Origin: Platanthera guangdongensis
Lineage: Eukaryota > Streptophyta > Magnoliopsida > Asparagales > Orchidaceae
Length of the DNA stretch: 64,000 bases
NCBI GenBank assembly: GCA_039583875.1
Contig: CM077165.1
Span: 69,738,757-69,802,756 of the forward strand
Direction: 5' to 3'
Part shown: piece after piece, positions 10,317 to 21,270 of the stretch
How positions within the stretch are numbered: position 1 is the first letter of the stretch
How the letters are laid out: each line of letters starts with the position of its first letter
Made by a program: the position numbers and the translations under genes
The notes under the pieces: generated by a model
Databases searched by the model: none
What the model was told of the DNA's origin: nothing
What the model saw: the letters and a program-made list of their open reading frames with translations, nothing else

Positions 10317-12419
10317 ATACATATAATACCCACAAATCCCAATTTGGGTTCAGGTTCGGTGATATGGCCTGGGACACGGGCGTGTCCCAGGCCATGTCAT
10401 ACTCGGGGTTGTCGAACTCCACTCAGCAAATACACGACGGGGCATGTCTGCAGCTTGTCAGGGAACACGGCCTGTGACACAGGTGTCTCACTGGCCGTAT
10501 CGTTCTCGGGATCAGCCAGGGAATGCGTGTACTGGTGGAAACGGCTGTGTCTTGGGGTACACAGCCTGGTACACGGGTGTGCCCCATGGCCATGTCCCGC
10601 TCGGGTCGAGTTGATGTTGTGATGTATGTGGTACATGACTTTTAGACACGGGCGTGTCAAACATGACATGGACATGTAGGATGTGACACGAGCGTGTCAC
10701 ACAACCATATACTGTTTGGGTTTGAGTCAGTTGTGTGCTGCTTAAGGGACACGTCCTATGATACGGGAGTATCATATTGCATGTCAGGATGTGTTCAGCC
10801 TTTTTTTGGGCAAATCATGGCCGTTCTTTCCCTTATACTGGATACAAGGGTCCAGGCCCCTTCCCTGTGGATAAATGGCCGAGAATGGGGGGTAAACTCA
10901 TTCATTTAAACCATTCTTCTTCTTCTTCTTCTCAAAGAGAGAGAGAGAGAGGGAGAGCAAGGGAGGAAGGAAAGGGAAGGAGGAATCTAGCAACTGGAGG
11001 AGCTGTGGAGTGCAGAATCAAGATCCGAGATTGGATTCGTGGAGGCAAAGCTGAGGCGGTGACTTCCATCCGGCTAGTTCATGACTCCAAAGCGATCTTC
11101 AAGGTAATAATCTCCTTCTTGGACATCGAAGTCCTTTCTTTATGCATATGCTTGGAATCCTCCACCAAGAGGTGGATATCGTAAGTGATTCCAAGTTGAG
11201 TCTGCATCTAGAGCCGGAAGTGTGGAGTACGACATAGGCATGCTGTGTGAAGCCCATCTGGATGGTTAATCTGGATTGGTCACGATTATGGGTAAACTGG
11301 AGAAGACTCCATGTATTTTATGGATGCGAAGGTTTGTGAGTATAAGCTCTTGTATATGGATGCTGATCTTGGATGCTTGTGGTATGAGTGCTGTGGGCGC
11401 TAATTTCTCTGGGAGAGCGAAAAGCTACGGCTAATCAGGAGGGAAGGCCGACCCACATCTAGTGCTGCGCCACTGATGGTTTGAGCACGGGAAAGGCTGA
11501 ACTACCCCGGTTGTTTTGAGAGGTCGATTGGTAGCAACGCCTGGGGAGTTCAAGATAAACCCAGCTTGCTACACCACTAGGATGGGTCAATCTGAATGAG
11601 ATTTTTTTCAGAGGTCGATTGGTCGAAATGACTAGGGAGCGCGAGATAAACCCAGGCTTGCTACACCACCTAGGGTGGGTCGATCTGAATTAGGTTGGGA
11701 GGTAGATTTGTGGTAACGCCCGGGGAGTGTAGATAAACCTGGCTTGCTACACCACTAGGGTGGGTCGATCTGCTATGGCAATGCTCATGTTTGGTATAAG
11801 GTGCCCTGAATGCACGGAGCGTCTAGCGGATACCGGCGTTTGTGACATTGTTGTGCCTGCGAGCACTTGTTGTGATTGATAGCTATTATGATGGAAATCT
11901 ATGCAGGGAAGGAACCACTGCCCCGGGTAAGGGGTAGGGTCATTATAATTGGTCAGCTAATGCTGACCGTTGCTTTGTTTACCGCGCTTGGGGTGGATGC
12001 CTATTTGCAGGTGTTGTTGAGTTGAGTGAAATTGAGCAGAATGACGGCTTGCTGCGAAAGGCCCTTGAAGGTCGTGCGAAGAATGTTTGGATTTCATGTG
12101 TGGTCGGCCTGCGTGCTGATGTATGAACTTGTATATATGTGTAAAGAGCAACCTGTAAGGCTTTAAGGCCTGAGCGTGTGTGTGTTGTAAACATTCCTGG
12201 TTTATATATAAATGTGGAGGTTATATAGTTAGTGGGCATTCGCTGTGTTAAGTTCTTATAACATAAAATGCTGCGCTAGAATGCTCTGAGTTAAGACACG
12301 AGTAGAACGAGATTTTGATATCCACACGTAATTCCGCCGTTTGTCTGTAAAATATGGTGTGGGGCCCCGGCCGGACCCACCGTTATATTCCATGTGACGA
12401 ATGGAGGTGTTATAATACA
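10317..12419 (+). mobile_element. Solo LTR F (Tekay-like) with target duplication
   Basis: The LTR itself is 10322-12414 and is flanked by the 5-bp duplication ATACA (10317-10321 and 12415-12419). It aligns patchily with the J LTRs: a start like TAATACCC, the GGCCTGGGACACGGGCGTGTC repeats, the ACATAGGCATGCTGTGTGAAGCC block and the GGTCAGC...GCTGACCGTTGC block. Its termini have decayed from TG...CA to TA...TA. No internal sequence remains, so it arose by recombination between two LTRs. Confidence 0.88.
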
Positions 12420-12925
12420 TACACATTGGGTTATTATGAAGTTGTTCAAAAAAAATATGTTATGGAAAATAAGATTTCATTTTCCTAAACATCCATATTT
12501 AAACCAAAAAGAAACAATGGTTTGAGCGAAAAATACACCTCACCTCCTCCAAAGACCTCTTCATAAACCAAAACATCCTCATCCGCCGATTTCAAATGAC
12601 ACTAGATTTAATTTTAAAATCTTTTTGAGAGCATAATTCTTAAATTGAATTATTTCCTTTAATTCTTATAAGCTAAAGTTTCCATAATCCTAATCTATTT
12701 TTTTAACCTAACAAATACAATTATTGCTTTTTATTTGAATATATCGAGAAGTTTATAGCTGATACTCTTCCTTTATTTAAATTTTTGTCATAATTTAGGA
12801 CTTAACTCTTATACCCCGGATAATTATTTTGATCTTTCTTTCAATTAATTCAAGCGGTAGCTAAACATAGGATTTCTTTAATTCCTTATAAGTACATCTC
12901 CAACTTTTGCTCTAAAATAGCAAAA
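12420..12925 (+). other. Non-coding interior of E, right part
   Basis: A/T-rich sequence without a convincing frame. The segment near 12470-12510 repeats a stretch found left of the solo LTR (10235-10280), a short imperfect direct repeat around the insertion site. I see nothing else in it. Confidence 0.5.
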
Positions 12926-12944
12926 GCTTAAGTATGGAGGTATT
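12926..12944 (+). other. Polypurine-type tract of E
   Basis: GCTTAAGTATGGAGGTATT stands directly before the LTR start TGATAAG. It is a degenerate form of the AAGTTTGGGGGTATT tract that precedes many Athila/Tat-like LTRs. Confidence 0.7.
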
Positions 12945-13119
12945 TGATAAGTTGTAAATATACATATTTTTACGTAGATTATTTATGTCATTTTTGTTTA
13001 TTTTCTTTTTTTTAGTTATTTTTATTTAATAAATTGTTCCTTTTTTGTAAATACACTTCAATCTAAGTTTATTTTGTTTTCTGAAATATTTCTGAAAAAT
13101 TATCAAAATTCCAAAGGGC

Positions 13120-13790
13120 ACTCCCGTGTACTTCTCGGTCATGCCGTGACATCGGCGTGTGACTTTGATTCCAAAAGATGTTGCTGCTAAATCGACAATC
13201 GGCATTCGACGATCGTCGAACTGCCCAACACGCCCGTATTCATCCCGTGACAGGCCCGTGTCACGCCCTCGACGTTCGTCGATCTCAACTCAGCGATCTG
13301 TCTTCGACGATTGCTTAACACGCCCCGTATCACGCCCTCGATGTTCATTGAACCCAACTCGACAATCGTCAAACCGACCAGACATGCTCGTGTTCCAACC
13401 GAGATCAACTCATCTCAACGACAACCACTCAATGCCCGTCGAGATCCACTCAATTCCATCTCCACTCAACGCCCGTCGAGAGCTAATCAACGCCATCTCC
13501 ACTCAATGTCAACCACTCAACGCTTCCTGACATGCTCATGTCGAGTCAGCAACATGCCCGTGACGTCCACATATCCCAGACAAGATAGCATCAGAGACTA
13601 AATGACTCGACGCCTTCCACAGATAAACCTCCCTGACACGACCCCCCTACACGCCCGTGACAGCAGAGTCACGCCCGTGACTTCCACGTGTACAGCCACA
13701 AAAGTCAAACTAGCAATAAATATGCTGGATCACATCGACAATAGTAGCTACACGCTTTCCTACATGCCCGTGACCTAGGGCGTGTAACCC
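13120..13790. repeat. Palindrome cluster in the E 3' LTR
   Basis: Many copies of ACGCCCGTGAC/GTCACGCCCG words mixed with TCGACGATCGTCGA-type palindromes. The part after 13510 is also present in the first LTR (6235-6490). The words are the same as those in the LTRs of the unrelated Tekay element J. Confidence 0.85.
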
Positions 13791-13801
13791 GAATTTTTGC
13801 C

Positions 13802-13809
13802 TATAAATA
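13802..13809 (+). promoter_or_regulatory. TATA box in the E 3' LTR
   Basis: TATAAATA at the position equivalent to 6511-6518 of the first LTR. Confidence 0.65.
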
Positions 13810-14704
13810 GAAGTTTGTTGTAAGGTCACCTGTTCTTTTTTTTGAACCATTTTGCTTAAGGGGTTATGCTATTTAGATGTTTTCCATACAATGTAAAGTA
13901 ATTTTCTCGCCCTCACTTTACTGTTTGTTTTAGCTTTATGCAACTCTCTTTTAGATCAATAACATATGTGTTTTTCTTATCTTTATATGGTTTTGGAATG
14001 GATCTAAGAAACTCTCCTTAAGCAATCTTATTTTGTTTTATCTTTGTTTTTCTCTTCTTTAAGATGGGTGTGTGTGTGTATGAGATTGGATTTCTTGCTT
14101 TTATATTTTTGTTATTTTCTTTACTTAACTTTGTTTAGACTTAATATTTTTCTGCACTCTTTATGTTCTTCCTTATAGATTTATAAAAATGGTTTGAGAG
14201 TGGCTTTGTTTTATTTTTTACTTAGGCTTTTTATTTTCGTAAAACTTTTTGTTCTTTTACTCTTTCATACACTTTTTAAGCATTTTTATACAGTTATAAG
14301 AATGGATAAGTTATTATTTTGATTTTTCGAACACTTTCATTTTGCTTTTAATTTTCAAAAACTTCTGCTCCTTTAATTTTAATTTCTTCTTTTTATGCAT
14401 TTCTATCACATTCTAGCGGTAGAAATGTATTTGTTTTAATTTTTTGAACACTTCGTTTTTCGCATTTTTTCTTGTGTGGGTGAGTGTATGAGTTAGATTT
14501 TTATCGCTTTCATTATTTATGTAGAGTGTAGGTGTGTTTTTATTCAAGTAGAGTGGGTGTGTGTTTTCATTTATGTAAAGTGTGTGAATGTTTATTTCTG
14601 TAGAGTTTGTGTGTTTTATTTTTGTAGAGTGTGTGCGTTTTTATTTTTGTAGAGTGTGTGTATTTTATTTCTATTGAGTGTGTGCGTATGTGCATTTATT
14701 TTCT

Positions 14705-14924
14705 CCTACTCGTTTGAGTAGGACTCGCTTTCATTTCCTGCCTACTTGTTTGAGTAGGACTTGTAATTTCCCGCCTACTCGTTTGAGTAGGACTTGCACT
14801 TTTACTGCTTTCATTTCCCGCGTACTCGTTTGAGTAGGACTTGCAATTTTATCGCATTCTTTTACTGCTTTCATTTACTGCGTTCTTTTATTGCTTTCAT
14901 TTCCCATCTACTCGTTTTGGTAGG
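14705..14924 (+). repeat. Hairpin repeat array in the E 3' LTR
   Basis: Five copies of the CCTACTCGTTTGAGTAGG hairpin (14705, 14741, 14774, 14820, 14906), the last one degenerate. Copy number agrees with the first LTR although the spacings differ. Confidence 0.85.
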
Positions 14925-15843
14925 ACTTGCATTTTCAATTCTGAAATTTTCTTATCGCAAGCCGTCCCCATTCCGATGAGTGGTTAACCGCTCTTAGCCC
15001 TCAGTATCGAAGAGCATTGGGACAGATAAAATTGCTTTAATTAATTAAAGGTCCTGTTTTTCTCTTTAATTAAATTACTTAAGGTTTGCTCCTGGTTTAA
15101 AACGCATAGAACCACATAACGATGTGTGGGCTCTTTTTCCGTAGTGTATAGGCTAGCTAGCCGAGAGGCCATGCGTATGGACCGATCACCCCTGGGTAAA
15201 GGGAGTTCCGCACTAACCCTCGAGAGAGGAGGCGCGAAAATCTACCGGATTGGGTTCCCCACCCAATAGCGGGGTTCTTAGCGTAATGCGTGCATTAAGA
15301 GGAATCCTTCGTAAGATGAGAGCCGGTCGAATAGTCTTAATGCTCAGGTGAGCGATAGTCTTAGAGATAGGTGAGCTCATTCTTGTGGAACCACCACGGC
15401 CAAGTCTCCGCCTTAATTAATTTGAAATTTAGGATCTCTTTTTATTAAAAGTTATTTTAGTTCAAATTCAATTTGATACCGATGCGGTATTTCTTCATTG
15501 GCACTTTTTTATTGTTTATTTTCTTATATATATATATATATAATATACCCGACAAGTTATAATCGGTAAAATAATAGTCCCCTTCAGGGAAGAGTAGAAA
15601 TAATCATCCCGTCCCCGAAAACAATACGACCCCGATATTTCTCACCGGAATATCCTGTACTACACGCGATAGGTGCACTTGCCTGCTTTCATTAAAACTC
15701 GGTTTCAAAAATTTTTTATATTCAAATCATAAATCCGCACGACCCGTCTTCCTAAATAAAATACACCGCTTTTCTAAACAAATCCGCCCGGGGCGCCACG
15801 TGTTTTAATCCAACATTAATAATTTTTGGATTTTTAACCATCA

Positions 15844-17326
15844 ACCTTCAGCTGGCACGAACCATAATCTATTACTCTCCAATGCTGTAACAAAACATAG
15901 CCTAAGACGCTGCTTGAAGCATCGCTATAGATCTCAAAGCCTTCTATTCCACGTGGCGAGCATAGAATATGCGCCGTCATTAGACGACTTTTCAGTTCTT
16001 CGAAAGCATAAGCACACGCTGACGACCAAACAAATTTTTGATCCTTCCTCGTCAGGATCATTAGAGGTAATGCTATCTTCGAGAACTTCTCCACAAATCG
16101 CCTGTAGTAGCCGACAAGCTCCAAAAAACTCCAGACTTCCACCACAAAAGACAACAAAGGCCACTCTCGAATAGCCGCAACCTTTGCCGGATCCACCATG
16201 ATACCCTCATCACCAATAATATGACCAAGGAACGCTATAGAAGATATCCAAAACTCACACTTAGAGAACTTGCCATACAACTGGTTACTTCTCAAGGTCT
16301 CCAGAATAATATGCAAGTGCTCTGCATGATCTTTCTCGGATTGGGAGTACACCATGATATAATCGATGAACACTATCACGAACCGATCCAAATACTCCTT
16401 GAATATCCCATTCATAAGATCCATAAACACTGATGGCGCATTCGTCAGCCCGAAAGGCATCACCGTGAACTCGTAATTCCCATATCGTGTACTAATTGTC
16501 GTCTTGGGAACATCACTTTACCTAATCCTTAGTTGAAATATCCAGACTTCAAGTCCAGCTTTTAATAAACAGTCGATCCAACTAGCTGATCGAACAATTC
16601 ATCGATCCACAGAATTAGGTACTTGTTCTTCTCTGTTAGCTTATTGAATTCCCGATAATCAATACACAGTCGCAGACTTCCATCCTCCTTCTTCACGAAG
16701 AGGATCAGGGCGCTCCAAGATAACGAACTTGGACACACAAACCCCAGCTCTATCAATTCTTGAAGCTGCGCCTTCAACTCTGCCATCACTCTCGGTGCTA
16801 AGCGGTAAGGAGACCGCGACACTAGCTTGGCACTAGGAACCAACTCAATGGTGAACTCGATCTCTCTCTTAGGTGTGGCTCCAGGGAAATTTTCATAGAA
16901 GATGTCGGCATACTCTGACACTACAGGAATACTGGCCATGTCAGGCTTGGGCTTCTTCATCTCTAAAAGTGTGAAGAACTACTGTGCACCCTTATAAACT
17001 GCTTTAACTACTTGGAGAGCAGACATCAGTGTCTTGCTCACACCCTTCAAATTAGATAAAGTAGTTTCTTTGTTCGTATTCAACCCCAGCTTTAAAGTCT
17101 TAGAACCACAATCGATGTAGGCACACATCTATGAGTGCCAGTCCATGTCAAAGATCATGTCAAACTCTACTATCTGCAGTAGTGATGCTTCCAAATCAAA
17201 AGTTTAGCTTCCAATCAGCACTTTGACGCAACAGACTCTATCCGCGCTCATAAAACACCCATTAGGTTGCATCACATCCAAACTATCCTTAGCCACCGAA
17301 GAGGGCACTCCGATACGAGACACGAA
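15844..17326 (-). pseudogene. Chromovirus pol fragment G
   Basis: Read on the minus strand from 17326: the end of an aspartic protease (R-I-G-V-P-S-S, P-N-G-C, F-D-M-D-W), then reverse transcriptase ([25 protein letters not shown]), then the start of RNase H (I-Y-S-D-A-S-S). It is closely related to the pol of J. The RT catalytic box is F-I-D-Y-I instead of F-I-D-D-I (about 16350-16370), and several stops and frameshifts lie between 16440 and 16570. The fragment is cut on one side by Copia B (17327) and on the other by the LTR of E, and it lacks gag, integrase and LTRs. Confidence 0.88.
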
Positions 17327-17516
17327 TGTTGGATTCCTAGTTGGATTTGGGCTAGGTTCACTAAACTAGGATATTTGACCCAACATGTATAGCCAGGGTC
17401 ATGATTGTGTCCTAGAGTATAGGCCATGTCCTTAGAGACAACATTGCTTGGACCAGCCAACAATAGACTGTAGAAGACTCTAGACTTAAATAAATTTCAA
17501 AGTTTCAGGAAAGTGA

Positions 17517-17880
17517 GTTCGACATTCGTCGAACTCAGCTCAATGAAAGTCGCGCACATATCGACGAACTCAGAGAAAATTCTCTGAGTTGAGCTCGACG
17601 AACTTGGTTCTCAGGTCGACGATTTCTGGATGTTCTACTTCAACATTCTAAGTCCAGAAACATATCTCTAAACTCTTGTCGACAAAGTTAGATTATCAGC
17701 TCGATGATCTTAGTTCACAGGAATGGCAAGTGTTTATCAGATAATAGTCAGCAGTTCTCAGGTCGACGATCTTGTATCTCAGGTCGACGAATAATAATTA
17801 TCTGGTCGACGGACATGATTTCTCAGCTCGACGAACTCTGGACCAAGTCGATGAAATCTGTTCTTTGCTCGACGATTTCT
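17517..17880. repeat. TCGACGA palindrome cluster in the B LTR
   Basis: Repeated words such as TTCGACATTCGTCGAA, TCGACGAACT and GTCGACGAT, in both orientations. The same words recur inside B at 20815-21056 and 24445-24735. Confidence 0.88.
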
Positions 17881-18765
17881 GTGTAGATCCAGACTTGGAT
17901 TTTTCCTTCCTCCTGTCCTTATTTTACTGCAGTGATTGCAGAGTAATCAATGTTTAATATTATCTGAATATTACCGTTAGAAGCATTATTGATTATGACA
18001 TTCATCACGATTATTACTTGCCGCTTTTTAATAGGACAGTTGGGGAAATCAATTAATGCAGACATTCTATCCAGCCGTATTACATTCTCTAGGTCGTCAG
18101 CAATCAATGAAGAAAGGAATTCAAAAATTCAAAGGAAAAATTCCATTGGGAATATAAAAGTTTTTCTTTTTCTTCTTCTCGAGAGACAGAGAGTGATATA
18201 CACATGAGCAAGACACAACACACAGAGATAGAGAACAATACAGCAACAATATTCAAACACTTCTCTGTACAGAAAAAGAATCTATTTTTCACCTGACACT
18301 GCTGAAGAAGAAGAAGAAGAACATCAATTCAAATCAAGAGTCTTCTTCATTCTTCATTCCAGGATTCTTCAAGGACAACAAATCTTCATCAGTCAAGAAG
18401 TTCCTAGATCTCTTCTGGTCAAGGCTAAAGATAGAAGTCCTAGTCACCCTGAAGCAAAGCTTTATTCTTCCTGAACAACTCAATAACTCAGGGGGAGCTT
18501 TGATAACATCAAAAATCCACTAGTCTTCTCAGTTGTATTTGAGAAAGAGAAGACACCATAACACTCTCACCCCCTCACTGTACAAAGGGTTCTTTAACTC
18601 TCTTCAAAAGTTATTCCTTGGTTACAAGTCACCTAATCAAAAGAATTGGGTTGGTTTTTGAGCACCTGATCAAAAGCTCATTGGTGGCAGTCACCTGATC
18701 AAAACCTGTTAGTGGATTCCTACCAGGGTGGTAGAAGAGTGGATGTACCTAGGTTGGGGAACCAC

Positions 18766-18772
18766 TATAAAA
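18766..18772 (+). promoter_or_regulatory. TATA box in the B LTR
   Basis: GGTTGGGGAACCACTATAAAA, preceded by GTGGATGTACC. It matches the promoter blocks of the A, C and D LTRs. Confidence 0.72.
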
Positions 18773-19037
18773 ATTCTTGTGTTGTCTAGTTGCCCTCTTT
18801 CCTTTTGTTCTTGTTGTGTCTGTGCTAGATAGTTGTGTTGTGCCTGTGTTAGTTAGTTTAATTTTGTTATGCCTGTGATAGATTAGTTTATCTTAGGATT
18901 GCTCTTTTACTTAGAGCAAAAATTGGAATCAAATAGCTGCCCTACTCTATAGATTTTATCAAAAGCAAAAAGCTTTAAAGTTGTTAAAGATACTCTATTC
19001 ACCCCCTATAGTATTTCAGGTCTAACCCTCCTTTCAA

Positions 19038-19050
19038 TTGATATCAGAGC
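19038..19050 (+). other. Primer-binding site of B
   Basis: TTGATATCAGAGC, one base different from the usual TTGGTATCAGAGC complementary to initiator-Met tRNA. Confidence 0.85.
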
Positions 19051-19141
19051 AGTGTTTCTTTGGTTATACAAGCTAACCCTTGAACCAATAGATCCAGTGT
19101 TAGACCTAATCTTTTGTTTCTCTTAGGATTATACTCATAGC

Positions 19142-21255
19142 ATGACACAAAACAAGGATTATGCAAGAACCAGACCTCCAGTGTGCAACTTAAATAAGTT
19201 TGCCATCTCGAAGGCAAGAATAAAACTTTACATGAATTCCATTGATGAGGACATCTACAATTCTATTTTGACAGGTCCTCCTCAACCAACTACATCTACC
19301 TCAATATCAAGAACACATGTTGTTCCACCACCTGAGTGGACAGATGCACAGAAGAAGGCCAAGATTATTGATGTAAAGGCCATAAACATTCTGGCTCAGA
19401 CTATGTCTGATGTTATTTTCCAGAAGGTGGCTGAATGCACATTAGCCAAAGATATTTGGGACTCTCTCAACCAAATGGTGGCTGGCTCTGCTGATGAGAG
19501 GAAAGACAGAAGATCAACTCTCATATCCCTGTATGAGAACTTCAAGAAGGATGAGTCAGTATCTGTTGCTGACATGTACAACAGACTGAGCTCAATAATC
19601 AATGAGCTGAAGACCTTGGATAAGGACATCACCCTTACTGATATAAATGATAAAATCCCTATGTGCTTCCCAAGCTCATGGGATTCACGGATCTGCCCAA
19701 TCAAGGAGGCCAGAAGCTTAAATGAGATTTCCATAGAATCTCAATTGGGAAAGCTCAAGTTTTATGAGCAACTAATAAAGTTTAGAGAAGCAGCTGAACA
19801 AAGGACTCCTCCACCAGCAAGAAAGGAGCACAACATAGCATTCAAGGCTGCTGAAGATACAGAAGCTTCAACAGTCAACGAGGAACTAATGAGTCTCTTT
19901 GCCAAGAGATTTTACAAAATGACAAGAAACGATTTCAGGAGAAAATCATCCAGGCAGGATGATAAGCAAAGGTATGATAAAACTCCTACAAAGAAGTAGT
20001 ATGTTTTGGCTGTAGGAAACCTAGACACTTTATCTCAGAGTGTCCAGAGAATCAGAAGAAATAAAGAAGAAGAGAGAAGGAATCTAGAAGACAACAAAGT
20101 AGCAGACCTTCCTCCAGCAAATACAAAAGAAGGAGAAGGGATTTGTAGCTGATACCTGGAGTGACACAGAAGATGAATTCACATCCTCTTGTTCTATTGA
20201 AGAGGAAGAAAAGGCAAAGATCAAAGAAGTCTGCCTCATGGTCATCAATGCCTTCAGCAGTCAATCAGATGATGAAGAATCAGATAATGAAGGAGATTTA
20301 GAATCAAAAGCTGATCAGGTACTTTCATCTTTTGATTATAATTCTGATAGTTTCAAAACTGAATATAAAACCATGTGTATTGACCTAATCAACTCTGAAA
20401 AGGAAATTAAAATACTTAGGGAAAGACTATCTAATCAAGAAAATCTGATATCTGAAAACACTAAGTTAAAAGATGAACTAACTCTAGCTAATGAACAAAT
20501 CATGTCTTTAAAAACAGAGCTATGTGAGGCTAAACAACTTGAGAAATCTCTCAATGGGAGAATCCTTAAGCTGATAGACATCACAAGCACAGTCAATGTC
20601 AGACTAAATGGCAAACTGGGCTTGGGTGCATCATCAAGTTTACCCATCATACTTAAGAAGAACATATTATCAACCCCTATTAGATTTTTTTCAGCTAAGG
20701 ATAAAGAGATAATATAAACAATAAACAAACTACAAAAGAATTACCTAAGTCAAAAAGTCAAAATAACCAAAACTAGAAAACCTTAAGTAAAAACAAAGTT
20801 CAATAGATTTCATCGAACTTAGGTCGAAAAAATGTGGCTAGTTCGTCGAACTCCGATCGACGATCTATGAATGCCAATATTAGCAATAATAATACATCTT
20901 ACTGTGATCGACGAACTGCATATGGTTTGTCGAGCAGAGATTGACGAACTTGGGGCACAAAAATGAATATGTTCATTCTCTGAGCAGAGATCGATGATCT
21001 TATCCCACTTCGTCAAACTCTGGTCGATGAACTTACAATTTTTCGTCGAACCCAGTCAGACTTAATAAAAATCATAATTTTGACTGAAACACTAATCAAC
21101 CTAGAAAACCTTTTAATCCACTTGCGGATTGGATAATTCCTCACAGAAGATATCACCTCTAAGGATACAAAAGCCAACCTGAGTGCTCTTACATTTCCAG
21201 CTTTTCTTATGTAGAGAAACAAGGACCCAAGGTGACCTGGGTCAAGAACAAATAA
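19142..21255 (+). pseudogene. gag of element B
   Basis: Structural protein of the particle. The ATG at 19142 opens 285 residues with the UBN2-type gag domain (K-D-I-W-D-S-L, E-R-K-D-R-R-S-T-L, then W-D-S-R-I-C-P-I). A stop at 19997 interrupts it. A CCHC knuckle follows at about 20002-20045, C-F-G-C-R-K-P-R-H-F-I-S-E-C, with Arg in place of the usual Gly. An acidic Ser-rich stretch and a 160-residue helical, probably coiled-coil segment come next (20238-20717). A degraded palindrome-rich linker follows to the gag terminus, G-P-K-V-T-W-V-K-N-K and TAA at 21253-21255. Only one knuckle is visible, unlike A and C. Confidence 0.86.
20815..21056. repeat. Palindrome cluster inside B gag
   Basis: TTCGTCGAACTCCGATCGACGATCT-like words recur five or more times. 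They have the same vocabulary as the B LTR cluster and sit in the variable part of gag ahead of the protease. Confidence 0.82.
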
Positions 21256-21270
21256 TTGTTTTCTTTGCAG
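21253..21270 (+). promoter_or_regulatory. Gag stop followed by a 3' splice-site-like signal
   Basis: TAA is directly followed by TTGTTTTCTTTGCAG, a pyrimidine-rich tract ending in CAG. The pol frame continues in phase with gag after the stop. Element C has the equivalent arrangement (minus strand, 56846-56831). Splicing here is inference. Confidence 0.5.

Larger units (their letters stand above)
6220..15843 (+). mobile_element. Large non-coding LTR element E (LARD-like)
   Basis: Two direct repeats, 6220-8931 (5' truncated) and 12945-15843, flank an internal region that starts with a primer site like that of Athila elements and ends in a polypurine-type tract. Apart from an inserted solo LTR (F), the interior is about 1.9 kb and has no gag or pol homology that I can see. 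It is best explained as a non-autonomous large retrotransposon derivative dependent on Athila/Tat-type helpers. The left 566 bp of the first LTR are missing and the break abuts Copia third-ORF sequence. Confidence 0.78.
12945..15843 (+). repeat. 3' LTR of E (2899 bp)
   Basis: It runs from TGATAAG to CCATCA. It holds a palindrome-rich segment (13120-13790), a TATA box (13802-13809), the GT-rich array, a hairpin array (14705-14924) and a GC-richer downstream part with the ACCACATA...TGTGGGCTC segment. Gypsy pol fragment G follows immediately. Confidence 0.82.
17327..19036 (+). repeat. 5' LTR of B (1710 bp)
   Basis: Starts TGTTGGATTCC and ends CCTTTCA just before the primer site. The first 212 bp are repeated at 27938-28149. 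It contains a palindrome cluster (17517-17880), a promoter block and a C-rich end. Confidence 0.9.

Noticed and set aside
10777..11184. 135-residue frame in the solo LTR F
   Set aside because: It spans TTC and GA microsatellites and unique LTR sequence that is not coding in the J LTRs.
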